This document shows positions 1 through 12,240 of a stretch of 64,000 nt of DNA, in pieces (positions within the stretch are counted from its first letter, which is position 1; each line of letters opens with the position of its first letter). Source of the stretch: Acheta domesticus (taxonomy: Eukaryota; Arthropoda; Insecta; Orthoptera; Gryllidae); the NCBI GenBank assembly GCA_031308135.1, contig JAHLJT010004567.1, forward strand, positions 136,600,991 to 136,664,990. Direction: 5' to 3'. The notes under the pieces were generated by a model. The model saw nothing but the letters and a program-made list of their open reading frames with translations, had not been told where the DNA came from and did not search any database. The position numbers were made by a program, and so were the translations under genes.

Positions 1-1628
1 CATGGTAAAACATTTGAAATGTAGGGGCTATTGAGTAGTGTCGTAGAGAAAGAAGCAATTACCATACCAAGCTGTTTTAGTATATTATTATTGAAGTGAC
101 CTTATGAATGGTTATTTTGAAGGAAACCTAGTGGAAGTGACTGCTGTGAGCAGAGAGCCTGAGCATAAAGGTTTTAGGACAATATGTATTGTGCTCCATT
201 TCACTAAAAGAAACTTTAATTGGTTTCTAAAATTTTATTGTATCATAAGAAATGTTAAAAATAAATGACTAAATAATGAAAACCTTAAAATTCATTAGCT
301 GTATACCTTGTCATGGAGAGCAATGTGTTGTGTCAGAAGTAGCTAGTGTGGGTATGAGTGTGATTGTGTGAGCATGGCTTGAAAACAGAGGCATAACTAA
401 TGATATAGTGTCCTGCAGAGACCACCAAGCAGGGAGTTTCAGGAGGTTGAAAGACTTACAAAATTTAATTGTCAGTTGATATTAACTTTGTTTTAATGTT
501 CAGTTTAATTTTTTGATTTTATTTGAAAGCTGAAAAATATACTTTCTCATGAAGCATTAATTAATTTTGTGTGTGCATTTGCAGTTAAATACAGACTGCA
601 AAAGCTCTCCGGAACTGTGCCTCAGAAAAGCTACATTCAAATTTATTACTTATATGTAATATGACAGAGTAACTATACACTTATGATTAAAAACCTGAAC
701 AATTTTTAGAAAGAATCCATTGACATATATTTGCTTGGGAGCCAATTAGTTCTTAGTTATGCCACTACATAAACAAATCAAAATATGCTTTTTAATATGC
801 CTTGGAATCAATCTAGAAGTGTGTGTAATACCGTATTGTAAAGGGAATTTTCCACAAGTAATATTTACTTTGCTTTGTTTATGTTAAAAGCATGGTGTGA
901 CCAAGGTTCTTTACAAATGCTTTACTACTTTGCATGTAATGGCAATGTTTGTGCATAATATTTTCATCTGTGCACTTGGCATTCCTGCTTTTTGGTGAAG
1001 ATACTAATTAAAAATTTGGAAATTGTGTAATGACTCCATTGTTTGATTACAGACATTTCAAAAATTTTTATTGGTTAAAATGGTTGCATCAGCTGTTATT
1101 GAAATGTTTAAAATTAATCTCTCCTATGTGAATATTAATGAAAACTGGTATAAAAATGCAATATTAATGCACTAAAAATGCATTCCTTTTCCAATAATAA
1201 TTGCAGAGGTATTCATTACCCGTTATTTGAGATGTGTGGAAATGTAAGGTTGGTGATGAAACTTCATTTAGCCAAATGTGCCAGAATATTATTTGTTTTG
1301 TTATTCCTATGTCATCAGTGTAAAAATCTCATTTTGGTAAAAATTGAAAAATTGTTTAATTCATGCTGAAAGAAGTTTACTTTCTCTATTTGCATTTGCT
1401 CTGTTTGCAATACCAAAAATTACTTCAAGGCAGAATTTTTTCTCCTACAAAATACATTGATGAACTTGTTAGTCATGCAAGAAAGTTTGTTTCCTAGGGC
1501 AGATATCCAATGCTCTTTCTTTCAAAATTTGTGTGTATCTTTGTGGAGAATAAGTATAGGGCAGCTGAGAACACCTAGATGTGTAACATTTCCTGAGGCC
1601 TGTCAGGAGTGCTGGTTGTAAAGACATC
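1..1628. other. AT-rich spacer, no gene recognised
   Basis: The sequence is AT-rich and T-biased on the + strand. The longest open frame here is about 60 codons with no recognisable motif. The strand bias and lack of GC-rich repeats resemble intron or long 3' UTR, which is inference only. Confidence 0.4.
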
Positions 1629-2385
1629 TTTGCCAATTTAGTATACAAGGTTTCCAGGGAGGAAATGTGGAAACTTTGAAAATTAGCTCTTAAGACAATT
1701 CTAAGCATATTTTGTCTAATAAACTCCGAGGATATTCCGAATAGCTGAGCTGCAATAAGCACTCAAAAGTTGGTTTGGAAAATACTTTCTATGCAACAGT
1801 TTGCATTGCAGAAACATAAAGCCTTCAGAAACATGTAAATTGTTTCTTATTTACAAGAGAAATTAATATATTTGTTCAGGAAGAAAAATTAACTCATAAT
1901 TAAAAGCACTTGAATTGTGTAAGTTGGTGCTTTTTTATTTCTGTGTTAACTTTTCTCTCTGAACAAATATATTAACTTCTTTTGTAAATAATTAACAATT
2001 TACATGTTTCTGAAGTGTTTATGTTTCTGCTATGCAAACTGTTGCATAGAAAGTGTTTTCCAAACCAACTTTTGAAAGCTTTTTGCGGCCGAGTCATTTG
2101 GAATATAGACAGATAAGAAATTATAGTTCGGAATAGACAGATAATAAATTATAAACTCAGTATTGCTAACCATCACAACTGGTTATTGATGGTTAGTAAT
2201 TCCAAGAAAATTCAATGTATATTATCGCTGTGAAACAATATGGAATTAAAAAATTATTATTATTATTATTATTATCATATCCAAATAGTTATTACACAAA
2301 CTATTCTTAAAATTGTCATAAGAGCTTATTTTCAAAGTTTTGTCATTTCCTCCTTGGATATTGTGTATATTGTGGGACCGTGAAG
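1629..2385. repeat. Fold-back repeat (~757 bp) with an insertion in one arm
   Basis: The inner arms 1764-1893 and 1945-2074 are about 130 bp each, roughly 90% complementary, around a 51-bp loop. Outer arms 1629-1763 and about 2075-2112 plus 2295-2385 continue the complementarity. The right arm carries about 180 extra bases (2113-2295) including a (TTA)n run, so that stretch looks like a later insertion. No transposase frame is present. A non-autonomous fold-back or MITE-type element is the simplest reading. Target duplications were not identified. Confidence 0.65.
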
Positions 2386-4017
2386 GCTTTGTGACCAACG
2401 CACCTTATTGCTATACATTGTCAATGTTTCTTACTTGAAAGTTTAATCATTGCAGTTTGGTTGTTTAATAGGTCTTGGAAAGTAGCAGGTCAGCTTGGTT
2501 GGGGAGAGGGATGATCATTTAAGAGGGGTCCAGAATACAGATAATTGGACCTCAAAATTGATTCCCATTTTTTGTTCCGGATGATTGTTCCTTTTGCCTT
2601 TACTCTTATTGTACTCATATATTTCTTACTATAATATGACTTATTTTTTTCCTTAATATGACCATTTCACATATAATTCAAAACCTGCATAATTGAAATA
2701 TTCACTTGCATCAATATGGGATATTCATATGTTGCGCAGACAGAAATTTCAAGAAAAAATATTGATGACTTGTAAGTATTTTATCTAATAAAACGTGTAT
2801 TAAAAATGAAATACTGAAATTTATTATATCATTTTTGCAGATACCGTGCATTTAAAATTGGAAATAATTATGTAATTTACACATTTGAAGGATTTATATT
2901 AGTAAAGTATTTTAATATTGAAAGTTAGAATAAAATATTTTATAAAATTGTTCATTAATTTAAATTAATGAAAGATACAAGTTGAACTGAGTCTTAGTAT
3001 TCATGTTCTTGAAGAAATTTTTTTGCCTGGGCGTTCATTGCGTCTATTTCAATTAAAATGTGAATTACCAATATTCATTAAGTTACATGAATTCTAGAAA
3101 TTGAAGAGTGATAATAACATTTTTAGAATTAGATGAAAAATTAGTTTCAAATCCACTTTTAGAGTAATTTTTATTGAATATGAATGTACATTGTGCAGTG
3201 TGTGAAACAGTCAGCTTTTGCCGGAGAAAATGAGAACTTCTGTGAGAGATAGCGATACTTTCTTTTTCCAGATTCAGGAAGTACAACTGTAGGAATATGA
3301 TTTAAGCAAATAATTGCAAACTTATTCTCTGTTAGTAAACTAATATCGAAATATTTTTCGTTAATTGTGTTTAGAATGTTTAACTACATATTTGTTCATA
3401 CTGATGGAATGAATTGTGTCCAGAAACTAACACAACCACTTTTTTTGGAGGAAAAGGAAAGTATGTTGGATGATGGTTTGGCCTGTTATTAACCTGTTAC
3501 ATTTGCATGATTGAATGAGAAATTCTCAAACTGGTTGCATTTTAATAGGAGAAACATGAATTGAGAATGGTTTGAAAAATTTAAGTTGTCAGAAATAATT
3601 CATTCGTTTTTAATAATTTTATTTTCCAGTTGCTTGTTGGTACATGAGCCATGTTTTCTTTGTGAATAAACTGAAACCTATCTTGAGCAGTTTGAGAATT
3701 TTCTTCAAAGGGGAATGCTTAAATATTAGGAGATAGAGTGCTTTGCTCTCTTCTCCTAGAGAGGCTTTCACAGAGCTGGGGAAAGTTGAAATCATTCAGC
3801 CTGAGGGGGGGGGGGAGATTGTATACTCTCTGAACATTCTGTGTTTTTATTTCTTTCTTTCTCTGAATATTAGTGTGATAAACGTGGATGTAAAATGACA
3901 TTTTGAAGGGTTTGCATAGATTATAATAGTGTTCAAGAATGTTTTTCACTGATTTTAATTATATTGTTATTAATTTTATCTTTAACAGTATTTTGTGTAA
4001 AACAAAAATTGCTTTAA
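2386..4017. other. AT-rich spacer, nothing recognised
   Basis: T-rich, low-GC sequence with short chance frames only. A run of G residues lies near 3806-3816. No repeat termini or coding motifs were seen. Confidence 0.35.
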
Positions 4018-4133
4018 AAGGAGTTTCCTTGCATAAGTATTTGGGGTTCCTCCAAGCTCTGTGATAGCCATCTTCCAGCCTCAGTGCAGGCTCAGCACTC
4101 GCACTGTTGGTTTGCTTGTGTTGTTGGTGGCAG

Positions 4134-4296
4134 CCCACGTGTCATCGACGAGATGTCATCGCCTTCTCCGCAGCAGCCACCCCCTGCCAGCAAGTGGCAG
4201 GCTCCTGTCATCAAAGGCCGCTTTCAAAAGATGACGTGGTTGGGTTCAGACCCTCCACCCCCACCCATGGAAAAGTCAAAACCATTCAAAAAGTGA
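4134..4296 (+). CDS. Candidate terminal coding exon, unknown protein
   Basis: The + strand frame is open from 4018 to the TGA at 4294-4296. From about residue 17 of the frame that begins at the GTG at 4084 its composition looks coding: an acidic start (VIDEM), a Ser/Pro/Gln-rich stretch, then a basic segment with two Trp residues, a five-proline run and a Lys-rich C-terminus. GC content and codon use differ sharply from the AT-rich flanks. A plausible 3' splice site ends at 4133 (T-rich tract, then CAG) and would leave a phase-2 junction. An earlier AG at 4077 would also keep the frame. No ATG with a convincing context starts the segment, which is why I read it as a last exon and not a small gene. 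I do not recognise the protein. The T-rich 2.5 kb downstream would be 3' UTR if this is right. It could still be a chance frame. Confidence 0.3.
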
Positions 4297-7200
4297 TGAC
4301 AAATGCTTGACATGGCTTGCTGAATGTTTTTATTTATTTATTTTTATATATATTAATGGCAAGTTTTTAGTGTCACTTGCTGGTGTTTAATTCAGCACGT
4401 GAAGGAAAGTTCACAAATATTTTACACTTTCTGTGGTCTGTGGACTTTGCCATAACTTCTAGTGATATACTGAAGGTATTTTTTTAATCATGTTTTTTCT
4501 GAACTAGTTCAGTGAAAGTTTTAATGTTACATCAGTATTTTTTATTCATTCTTTTCCTTGTAAAGATTTGTTAGTATTTTTTATCTTGAATTTCTACACC
4601 AGAATACTGATTTGTAATAAGGGAAAAAATTCCCAAATACTGCAGTGAAGATACATTGTGGTTAGAGTAGATTTATTTGATTATTTTAGTGAATAGGAAA
4701 GGAAGTGTTTGGTTATGATACTGCTTATGATGAGATAGTGAGAAGCGACTTATACCTGTATTTGCTTGCTAATGTAATATAGAGAACTATTGTCTTTGTT
4801 TTTTAGTTGCTTGATTGTGATGTTCCGTTTGTAGTTATGTAAGTTACCGTTTTATTTCCAGTGTGAAATGTACTTACTGACCCTCACAAGACATTGTTTT
4901 CTGCATAATTTATCTGGATTTCCCTGAAATATTTGGTTTTTGATTAAGCTTTTCATTCTTAGTATGGCCCTGATTTGAGGATACTTTGAAAGTTTAATTA
5001 TCAGAACTGTTTAAGTGTAGCCACATTTTAGAAAATCTGTTTATGTTTTCCTTGTAAATTTAATTTTCTATGATATCTAGTTAGGAATTGATGTACGTAG
5101 CTGTTGAACTTGTGTGAAGGAAATTGGTACCCATCATCCTGTTTAGTTTTTACTGTCAATGAAGTTCAAAGAACATCCATCTGAGGTGAACTTGCAAATA
5201 TATTTTAAATGATGTCATGAGTGTGCAGGGGTGCCCAGAGAATACAACAGGTCACTTATTTTCCCCACTCCCACTCTTCAATACCTAAACGTAATTCATC
5301 CTACCAAGCAACAGAAATAACTTACAGGTTGGTTATTTTGAATTAGAAGTAAATAATTCGTTTGTTTTGAAAATAATAATAATAAAAAATAATCTTTGGG
5401 TCCCAGTTATTAAGTCAGGGGTAAATTGCCCTAGCTGTTCCCATTTCTGGGCACCCCTGAGTAGGACTATGTTTGAAACATTTGAACTATTAATTTATAA
5501 ATTAATATCTTTTGTTCAATGGTATTTACTGTGGAAATGTAAAAGAGTATTTTTTGTTAATGAAATTTTCAAGTCGTTGCTACTTCCTTATGATAATTAA
5601 GATGATTTTCTTGTGATTCACGTCCTGAAATTGTGTGTGTATTCTGGTGTGTGCCTAGTAGTGCTCTAAATTATTTCATGTGAGACATTTCAAACTTTTT
5701 ATATATTTGTATTAAGTATCTAGAATGTGATACATTAAAGTACCTAATCTTATGAATACGTGAAATTAAAAATATGTTAATAGTTTATTCATATGGGAAT
5801 TAGTGTAAGACATAGGGCAATAATTTTTTGTGAACTTTACTTGACGTGAAGGTTGTGTTGCTCAGATATTAATGGAAGAGAGCATGCTCATAATAAGACT
5901 AACCTATGTATTAAGAGCTTATTGATGTCATAACTTGGAATACTTGCTTAGCTCATATTGTACTAATTATGGGCAGTTATTTATTTTGTGCACTTGTGTT
6001 TTTGACGCTTAGCCTTTGCTGCTTTTATTGATTAATAGAAAAATGTGCATTTGATTGGAATGATCGTTTGCTATTATTTTGTGGTTTACAGAATATTGTT
6101 AAGTTATTTGTATTCCAGAGTAGATTTAATGTGTGTCAAAGATATTTATTCTAAAGCCAAATATTTTGAATTTGCACGAGTGAATGCACATCAGACTGAC
6201 CTCTAGTACAAACATTATTTTTGTAACCTAGGCAGTTAAGAGGTTCAATTTAAGTTTGTTGTTCTATTTGATGTAGGGATCTGGATTTCATTGTTGTGTA
6301 ACCTGTGGATAGAGAAACTGAAGAGATATTAAATGATGGCTACTCAACGTCTCGGAGTTATGAAAATTTTTACTGGATTGATCCTTTCTGGATGCAAATT
6401 CACACATCTGTTGGGACATTTTGTTTTATGAAAAAAATTGGGAGAGCTATGGATATATTTTGTTCTGATTCCTAATGTTTGTGATACTCTATCTGTATAG
6501 AGCTTTTTTTTTCTTTTCTTTTTTAGTGATTTGCATGAATATTTTTTGCATTCACATTGTCTGTTTAAAGTTTTGTGAAGTATTTTGTAGTTCCTGATCT
6601 CATGTATTTGAGTTTTTTAAATTGTTTATAGTGTAGTTCTAGTATATTAAATCCATAATTTCTGTCATTAAATTCATGTGTGAAATATTTATTATCCTTG
6701 ATGATACATCAGCTTATTTAAAAATTTTGAATATGAAATGTATGTACATTGAAATACCATGAATTGTACTAAATCATTAGCTGTTAAATAAGTGATGCAA
6801 TTTCTATTTGATTTGAGAGTCATTATATGAACAAAAATAATTTTATTGGTGATTTGTCAAGAACCATAATGTGAAAGTTATAATATAAAAAAAAAATTTA
6901 AATTGGTTACTAACTAATTGAGATCTGTGACAAAAACAGTGTGGAATAATTTTAATGAAAAGTACACCACTGCTGGATATGTTTCTAAAATCCCATTGAT
7001 ATAAATATGTAGTATAACACAAAAGTTAAATTCAGACATGCCTGTGGTAAGTAAAATATTTAAGAACAGACATCTTGTGACTAAAATTTACATACTTTAA
7101 GACTTAAAGAAAATGCCATTCCAAGATAACCATGAACATGAAATCTGTTGAAAGTGCTAAGAAATGAAATTTTAAAGTGAACTGCTAATGACAAGTAAAG

Positions 7201-7412
7201 GGGTGGGCAGTGGGACTGGAGTGACCAGCGATGTGGCATTTGGGAATTCAAGTATTTTTCCTGGTCTGAGAATATTAATTTTTCCAAGTTCTTTTTCACA
7301 CATTACAACACATTTTTCTGTTCATTACTTAACCTTAATATGTTACTTTGGCACTTTTCTCTCGTAAGCAAGTACTGTACCAAAAAACGAGCTGCAGAAA
7401 AAACCCTTTTTA
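4297..7412. other. T-rich stretch, possible 3' UTR or intron
   Basis: AT-rich sequence with many T runs on the + strand and no frame longer than about 77 codons. AATAAA-type hexamers occur (for example near 5383), but none can be chosen as the functional poly(A) signal from sequence alone. It contains one MITE candidate at 5226-5459. Confidence 0.35.
5226..5459. mobile_element. Short inverted-repeat element (MITE candidate)
   Basis: The ends read CAGGGGTGCCCAGA and, inverted, the same 14 bases at the right end (TCTGGGCACCCCTG). Weaker complementarity continues about 30 bp inward. The CAGGG start is typical of hAT elements. The flanks (TGAGTGTG left, AGTAGGAC right) do not form a convincing 8-bp target duplication, so the class is uncertain. 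Confidence 0.5.
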
Positions 7413-8094
7413 GTTTCCCATATACATACGTATATACGAAGTAATTATACGTAGTATAGGGAAAGTTACGTAATGCTGCTTGAATAAACAGCAAATTTTC
7501 GGCAGAAAAAAATTCATTGCCGGGCCCCGACAACGAAAAACTGGATAAAACCAGTTGCTAAAATTATGAAAAAAATCCCCTAACACGTGATGTAGTCAGA
7601 ATCCCTGCTTTTTAAGTCCTTGATTCAGAAAAACCATTGAAAGGAGAACGTCCGTCCGTCTGAGAACACTACTAGCACCTAAACCACTCGTAGGAATTTG
7701 TCCAAATTGAAGAAACCCTTGTCGATCTGCCTTTAGTCGAAGCTTTGAGATTTTGAAAAACTTCTTAAAAATTTGGGGATACTTTTCATGACTTTACTAC
7801 TTTACGGGCCTTTTCAAAAATTTCTCAAAAACTGCTCCAAATTTTTTCTTAAAATTTGTTGTAAGAATAGAGTAAATTAGACTTTTTAAGGTGTCATAGG
7901 TCTGATTTTCACGGTTAACTCTAAATTTCGGAAAATTGCTGAAGTTTCAATTTTTTGGCGTCTTCCTACAACTGCAAAATTGAAGGTACAGATTTTTCAT
8001 CGAAATAAAATTAGTTCTCCAAAGTGCGTTCTTTCATTATGTACTTTTTTTTTTTTTAAATTGTAGGGGTTTTCGCGCAATATTGCGTGCAATA
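7413..8094 (+). repeat. Repeat family P, copy 1
   Basis: Begins with the family's imperfect palindrome (TTTCCCATATACATACG ... ACGTAGTATAGGGAAA, 7415-7465). It then has the landmarks shared by all copies: TGCTGC, TTCATTGCCGGG, a GATAAAACCAGTTGCTAAA block, a CCCTAACACGTGATG block, GTCCGTCCGTC, and CTCAAAAACTGCTCC. Noncoding. The family recurs at 10.4, 12.1, 13.4, 13.8, 43.1, 44.2 and 46.3 kb. Confidence 0.8.
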
Positions 8095-8935
8095 TTAGCA
8101 ATTTTAAACTAGTGCCACAAAATGGCTCGGACTTTCCTGTATTAGTTTTCTATTTCCTTTGGTCTCGGCTAGCTCTTCGGACTTGCCAGCTGCCATCTAT
8201 CGCCGCCCACACTACATTTGACATTTTATTAATTTTTCGGTTTCTCAGTTGTTGAACGGAATTATAATTTTTAAAATATTAAAGAGCAGTAAAACCTCTT
8301 TATCAATGGCATTTTTCTTTGAAAACCCTGGAGTCGTTATTTAGAAAATGGCGTTTAAGCGCGTTAATGCGAAAATTGAACCTGTTTTTAACAGGAATCT
8401 TTTGTGATTAAGAAAAACTTCGTTCGAAGTCATTTGAACTTTAACTCACAAATACTCATACAATGGTGATTAGAAATTGCTGGTATTGTGCATATTAATG
8501 GTGTGAGAGATCTTTCAAAAAATTACATTTGTGTATTTTTTGAAAAAAAAATACCCCAGAATGAACTTAACGTTATATTAAAAAGTGTAATTAATACTAT
8601 CCGTTTGAAAGGTTTGAAGAAAAAATTTGGAACCATTTTTGAGAAAATGACGTTTGAGCGTTTCAGAAAATGCGGAATTTTGAGCTACTTTTCACAGAAA
8701 ACTGTTGAGTTTCCGAGAACTGTAAGTTGACATTATTTAAAGCACATGTACTCAATACAATAATGTGAACAAATCGCAGCTAATGTAAATATTAACGAGA
8801 TGAGAGACTAGTCAAAAAATTATATTTTCATAATTTTTGAAAAAAACAATAGAATAGAGCAGTATGGCGTTTATGTCATCTCATAGAGTACATTAGGCAC
8901 TATCCCTATCAAAAGTTTAAAGAAAACTAGTGGTG
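8095..8935 (-). repeat. Repeat module Q, inverted copy
   Basis: The reverse complement of this segment aligns with 11110-11990 and with 12240-12900. Shared landmarks are the block around TTTGAGAAAATGACGTTTGAG (its complement lies in the + copies), AGTGTAATTAATACTATCCG, and the end containing TTTCCTGTATTAGTTTTCTATT. Within the module two related sub-units of about 300 bp follow each other. No coding content. Confidence 0.7.
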
Positions 8936-9176
8936 CTACATGACATTTTCAACATTTTCTCAAAAAAGGCTCGAAATTTTTTTCTTTAAATTTATTGTAG
9001 GGATAGAGTAAAATACACATATAACAGTGACATGGGTCTCGGTTTCACGGTTAACTGAATTTTCTAAAATTGCAAAAGTTTGAATTTCTTTCGGCGTCTT
9101 CCTACAACTTCAAAATTGAAGATAGATATTTTGTTCAAATAAAATTTCTTCTCCGTAGTAAATTCTTTCATAAAGG

Positions 9177-9178
<2 letters not shown>
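8936..9178 (+). repeat. Repeat family P, internal segment before an insertion
   Basis: Matches the internal part of P (CATTTTCTCAAAAAAGGCTC, then the GGCGTCTTCCTACAAC block) up to the point where the (TA)n tract begins. Compare 10800-11035. Confidence 0.65.

Positions 9179-9226
<48 letters not shown>
9179..9226. repeat. (AT)24 microsatellite
   Basis: Uninterrupted AT dinucleotides. Together with the tract at 10271-10308 it brackets a 1.04-kb insertion. Confidence 0.95.
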
Positions 9227-9229
<3 letters not shown>

Positions 9230-10268
9230 GACCGTACTTACCCTTGTCGGTTTCATGGGTGCACTTATAAATTTTGTGATTGTTCATTTGGGCACAGGGG
9301 TTCTTTGAAGGGGGATAATTTAATCATCATTATCTGAGTTCAAAGAATCTATCATCACAGAAATAGGATTTATTAAGAAAAAAATCTTCACATTAATAAC
9401 ATAATTTACATCATTGACCTGGTCGCAAATCCTTACTGAATACAGATTAAATGGTTTACAGTATATATCTCGGACTATTCCTTTCATCTTTACATTTATT
9501 ATTTCCATTTATGTAACCTCCATTTCTCTGAAAACTGCATGCCCTTCGTGAACCACTACAGACACTGTTGCTCTCCTTACTACTCAGTGAGCATCCTGAA
9601 CCGGCATCGTATGTTCGATTACCCATCTATTCTTGTTCATAATTATTGTTACTTATCTGCCTTCCACTACCGTCGTCTTCCATGCGGCGCGACGCCACGG
9701 CCCCGATTCGTTGTCGAGAGGTGACCTTGGCGCCAACGCTGTTCTGCCTGCCCACGTGTCGCCGGCGGCCCGTTCTCGTACACCGGCGTTGTCTCACCAC
9801 AATTTCCTTCTCCACTCTACGAATTTACTGTCTCAGCTCACACGGCCCCACCATGTAATCCCGCATCCGCACAGCTACACCGACTACCACTGAACAGCAT
9901 CGCCCACGTGTCCGTGCAATGTTCTCTTCTCTTGTCAAATTTCGTGATTATTCCTTCCAAACACGTTTACCACAATCCTTACTCGCAATCATCATTAAGT
10001 CTATCACAATTCTCCTTCAACACCAGCCGTCCCGATTATTCTCGATTTATCCGTACATTACCACCTCACTCTCCTGTCGCCATCACGCCTTCTGCCTCTC
10101 ACTGCTCGCTGCTCGCCTCCCAACAACCTTCGCGCGGTCTGACCGACCAATCCCCCCCTTCCAGGCGCTCGTTCACGGCTCGGCCCGATTCATTCCGCAA
10201 CGATTCATCAACTGACGCGCCACATTTGAACGTTGTGGTGTGCCTAATTTACGTTTTGACCATACGGT

Positions 10269-10270
<2 letters not shown>
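9227..10270. mobile_element. ~1.04-kb insertion inside a (TA)n tract of repeat P
   Basis: Repeat P runs into (TA)n on the left and resumes after (TA)n on the right (TTTAGTAGTTTCCCGCAATATTG). An uninterrupted P copy at 11019-11095 has only a short TA stretch at that point. The ends of the insert share TTG(TG)ACCGTA as a short inverted match (TGTGACCGTA left; TACGGTCAA right). The insert is AT-rich at 9300-9500 and GC-rich at 9650-10230, with no recognisable protein. It could be a microsatellite-targeting MITE or retroposon. Confidence 0.5.

Positions 10271-10308
<38 letters not shown>
10271..10308. repeat. (AT)19 microsatellite
   Basis: Pure AT run forming the right-hand bracket of the 9227-10270 insertion. 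Confidence 0.95.
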
Positions 10309-10310
<2 letters not shown>

Positions 10311-10394
10311 AAACGTTTAGTAGTTTCCCGCAATATTGCATACAATTTGTACAATTTAAAAAAATACAAAAATAAGATTTTATCAAAAAATGCT

Positions 10395-11110
10395 CCAATT
10401 TCTACTTTCCCGTATATGTACGAAACACGGAGTGATATACGTAGAATAGGGAAAGTTATGTAATGCTGCGCGAAAAAATGGGGAATTTTCCGCGGAAAAA
10501 AATTCATTGCTGGGCTATGATAACGAAAAAGTGGATAAAAGCAGTTGCTAAATTAAGAAAAAAATCCTCTAACATGTGATGCAGCCAGAAACCCTCTTTT
10601 CTGGGTCCTTGATGCCCAAAAAACAATTGAAAGGAAAACGTCCGTCTGTGAACACTGCTAGCGCCTAAACCATACGTATGATTTCTTCCAAAATGGATAT
10701 TCCGCGGTTTATTTGGGTCTAGTCGAAGCTTTGGGATTTTGAAAAAGATTCTGTAAAATTCGGGGGTACTTTACATGAAGCCCCACTCCCGGACATTTTC
10801 AACATTTTCTCAAAAACGGCTCCAATTTTTTTCTTTAAATTCCTTGTAAGAATAGAGTACAATACACTTATTAAGGTGGCAAAGGTCTGATTTTCACGGA
10901 TAACACTGAATTTTCGAAAATTGCAAAAATTCAAATTTTTTTCGGCGTCTTTCTGGAACTACAAAATTGAAGATAGAGATTTTTATTCTAAATAAAATTT
11001 GTTGTCCAAAGTGAGTTCTTTCATTAAGGTCATATACATTGTTTTGAAAAGTTTAGTAGTTTTCGCTCAATATTGCGTACAATATGTGCAATTTTAAATA
11101 ATTACAATAA
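10395..11110 (+). repeat. Repeat family P, copy 2
   Basis: Starts with the palindromic head (10405-10455) and runs through the full set of P landmarks to a tail reading CAATATTGCGTACAATATG. This is the most complete copy and serves as the empty-site reference for the 9.2-kb insertion. Confidence 0.8.
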
Positions 11111-11990
11111 CCAGATTTTCTCAAAAACCTCTCCAAAGTTTTTCTTTAAACTTTTGGTAGGTAAAGTGCCTAATGTATTTTATGAGATGACAAAAACGCC
11201 ATATTGCTCTATTATTTTGTTTTTTCAAAAATTGGAAAAATGTCATTTTTTGACTTGTCTCTCACGTTAATATTTACATTAGCCTTAATTAGTTGACATT
11301 ATTATATTAAGGAGTACATGAGCTTTAAATAATGTCAAGTAGTTTCTGGAAATCATAACCTTTTCTGTGAAAATTAGCTCAAAATTTCGCTTTTTCAGAA
11401 ACGCTCAAACGCCATTTTCTCACATATGGCTGCAAATTTTTTCTTCAAACCTTTGTAACGGATAGTGCTAATTACACTCTTTAGTATAGCATAAAGTTTA
11501 TTTTGAGTTATTATTTTGTTTTTCAAAAATTATATAAATGTAATTTTTTTGAAAGATCTCTTACATCTTTAATATGCACATTACCAGCAATTTGTAAAGA
11601 TTATTATATTTGTGAGTGTAAGTGCTTCAAATAACTTCAAATAAAGTATTTTGAAAACTCAAACATTTTCTGCGAAAATGAGCTTTAAATTTCGCATTTT
11701 TAGTAGCGCTAAAACGCAATTTTCTTTAAAACGGCACATAATTTTTAAAAGAAAATTCTCATTTAGGACTATCTTTTTGTGTTCTCTAAAATTAATATTT
11801 CCGTTCTGCTAAAAGGAAACCGAAAAATTATGAAAATGACAAAAACAATGTGCTTTTGGCGGTGATAGATTGCAGCTGGCAAGATACAGTATGTGGCTAT
11901 TCCGAGTAGCTAACAAAGATACAAGGAAATAGAAAACTAATACGGGAAAGTCTGTGCCATTCTGTAGCACCACTATTTTTTTTTAATTTA
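11110..11990 (+). repeat. Repeat module Q, direct copy 1
   Basis: Contains successive ~300-bp sub-units, marked by CATTTTCTC-type landmarks near 11117, 11411 and 11711. The end reads GGAAATAGAAAACTAATACG, and the module is followed by the inverted P head at 12000. It is the inverse of 8095-8935. Confidence 0.7.
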
Positions 11991-11999
11991 GCATCTGGA

Positions 12000-12240
12000 C
12001 TTTTCCACTTTTCGTTATCACGGCCCGGCAACGATTTTTTTCTGCGAAAAGTCGCTGTTATTTTGCGCAGCATTACGTTACTTTCTATGCTACGTATATT
12101 ACTCCGTATGCGGGAAAGTAAAAATTACGTAAACAAGATTTTCTCAAAAAAGGCTCCTTCCCCGCATACGTACGTGTATAAGGAGTAATGTACGTAGTAT
12201 AGGAAAAGTTATGTAATGCTGCGCGAAAAAAATGGCGAAT
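12000..12240. repeat. Two P heads arranged head to head
   Basis: 12000-12120 carries the P head in reverse orientation (TTTTCGTTATCACGGCC, then GCGCAGCATTACG and TACGTATATTACTCCG). 12155-12240 carries it in forward orientation (GCATACGTACGTGTATAAGG, then GCTGCGCGAAAAA). They form an inverted pair about 35 bp apart. Confidence 0.65.
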
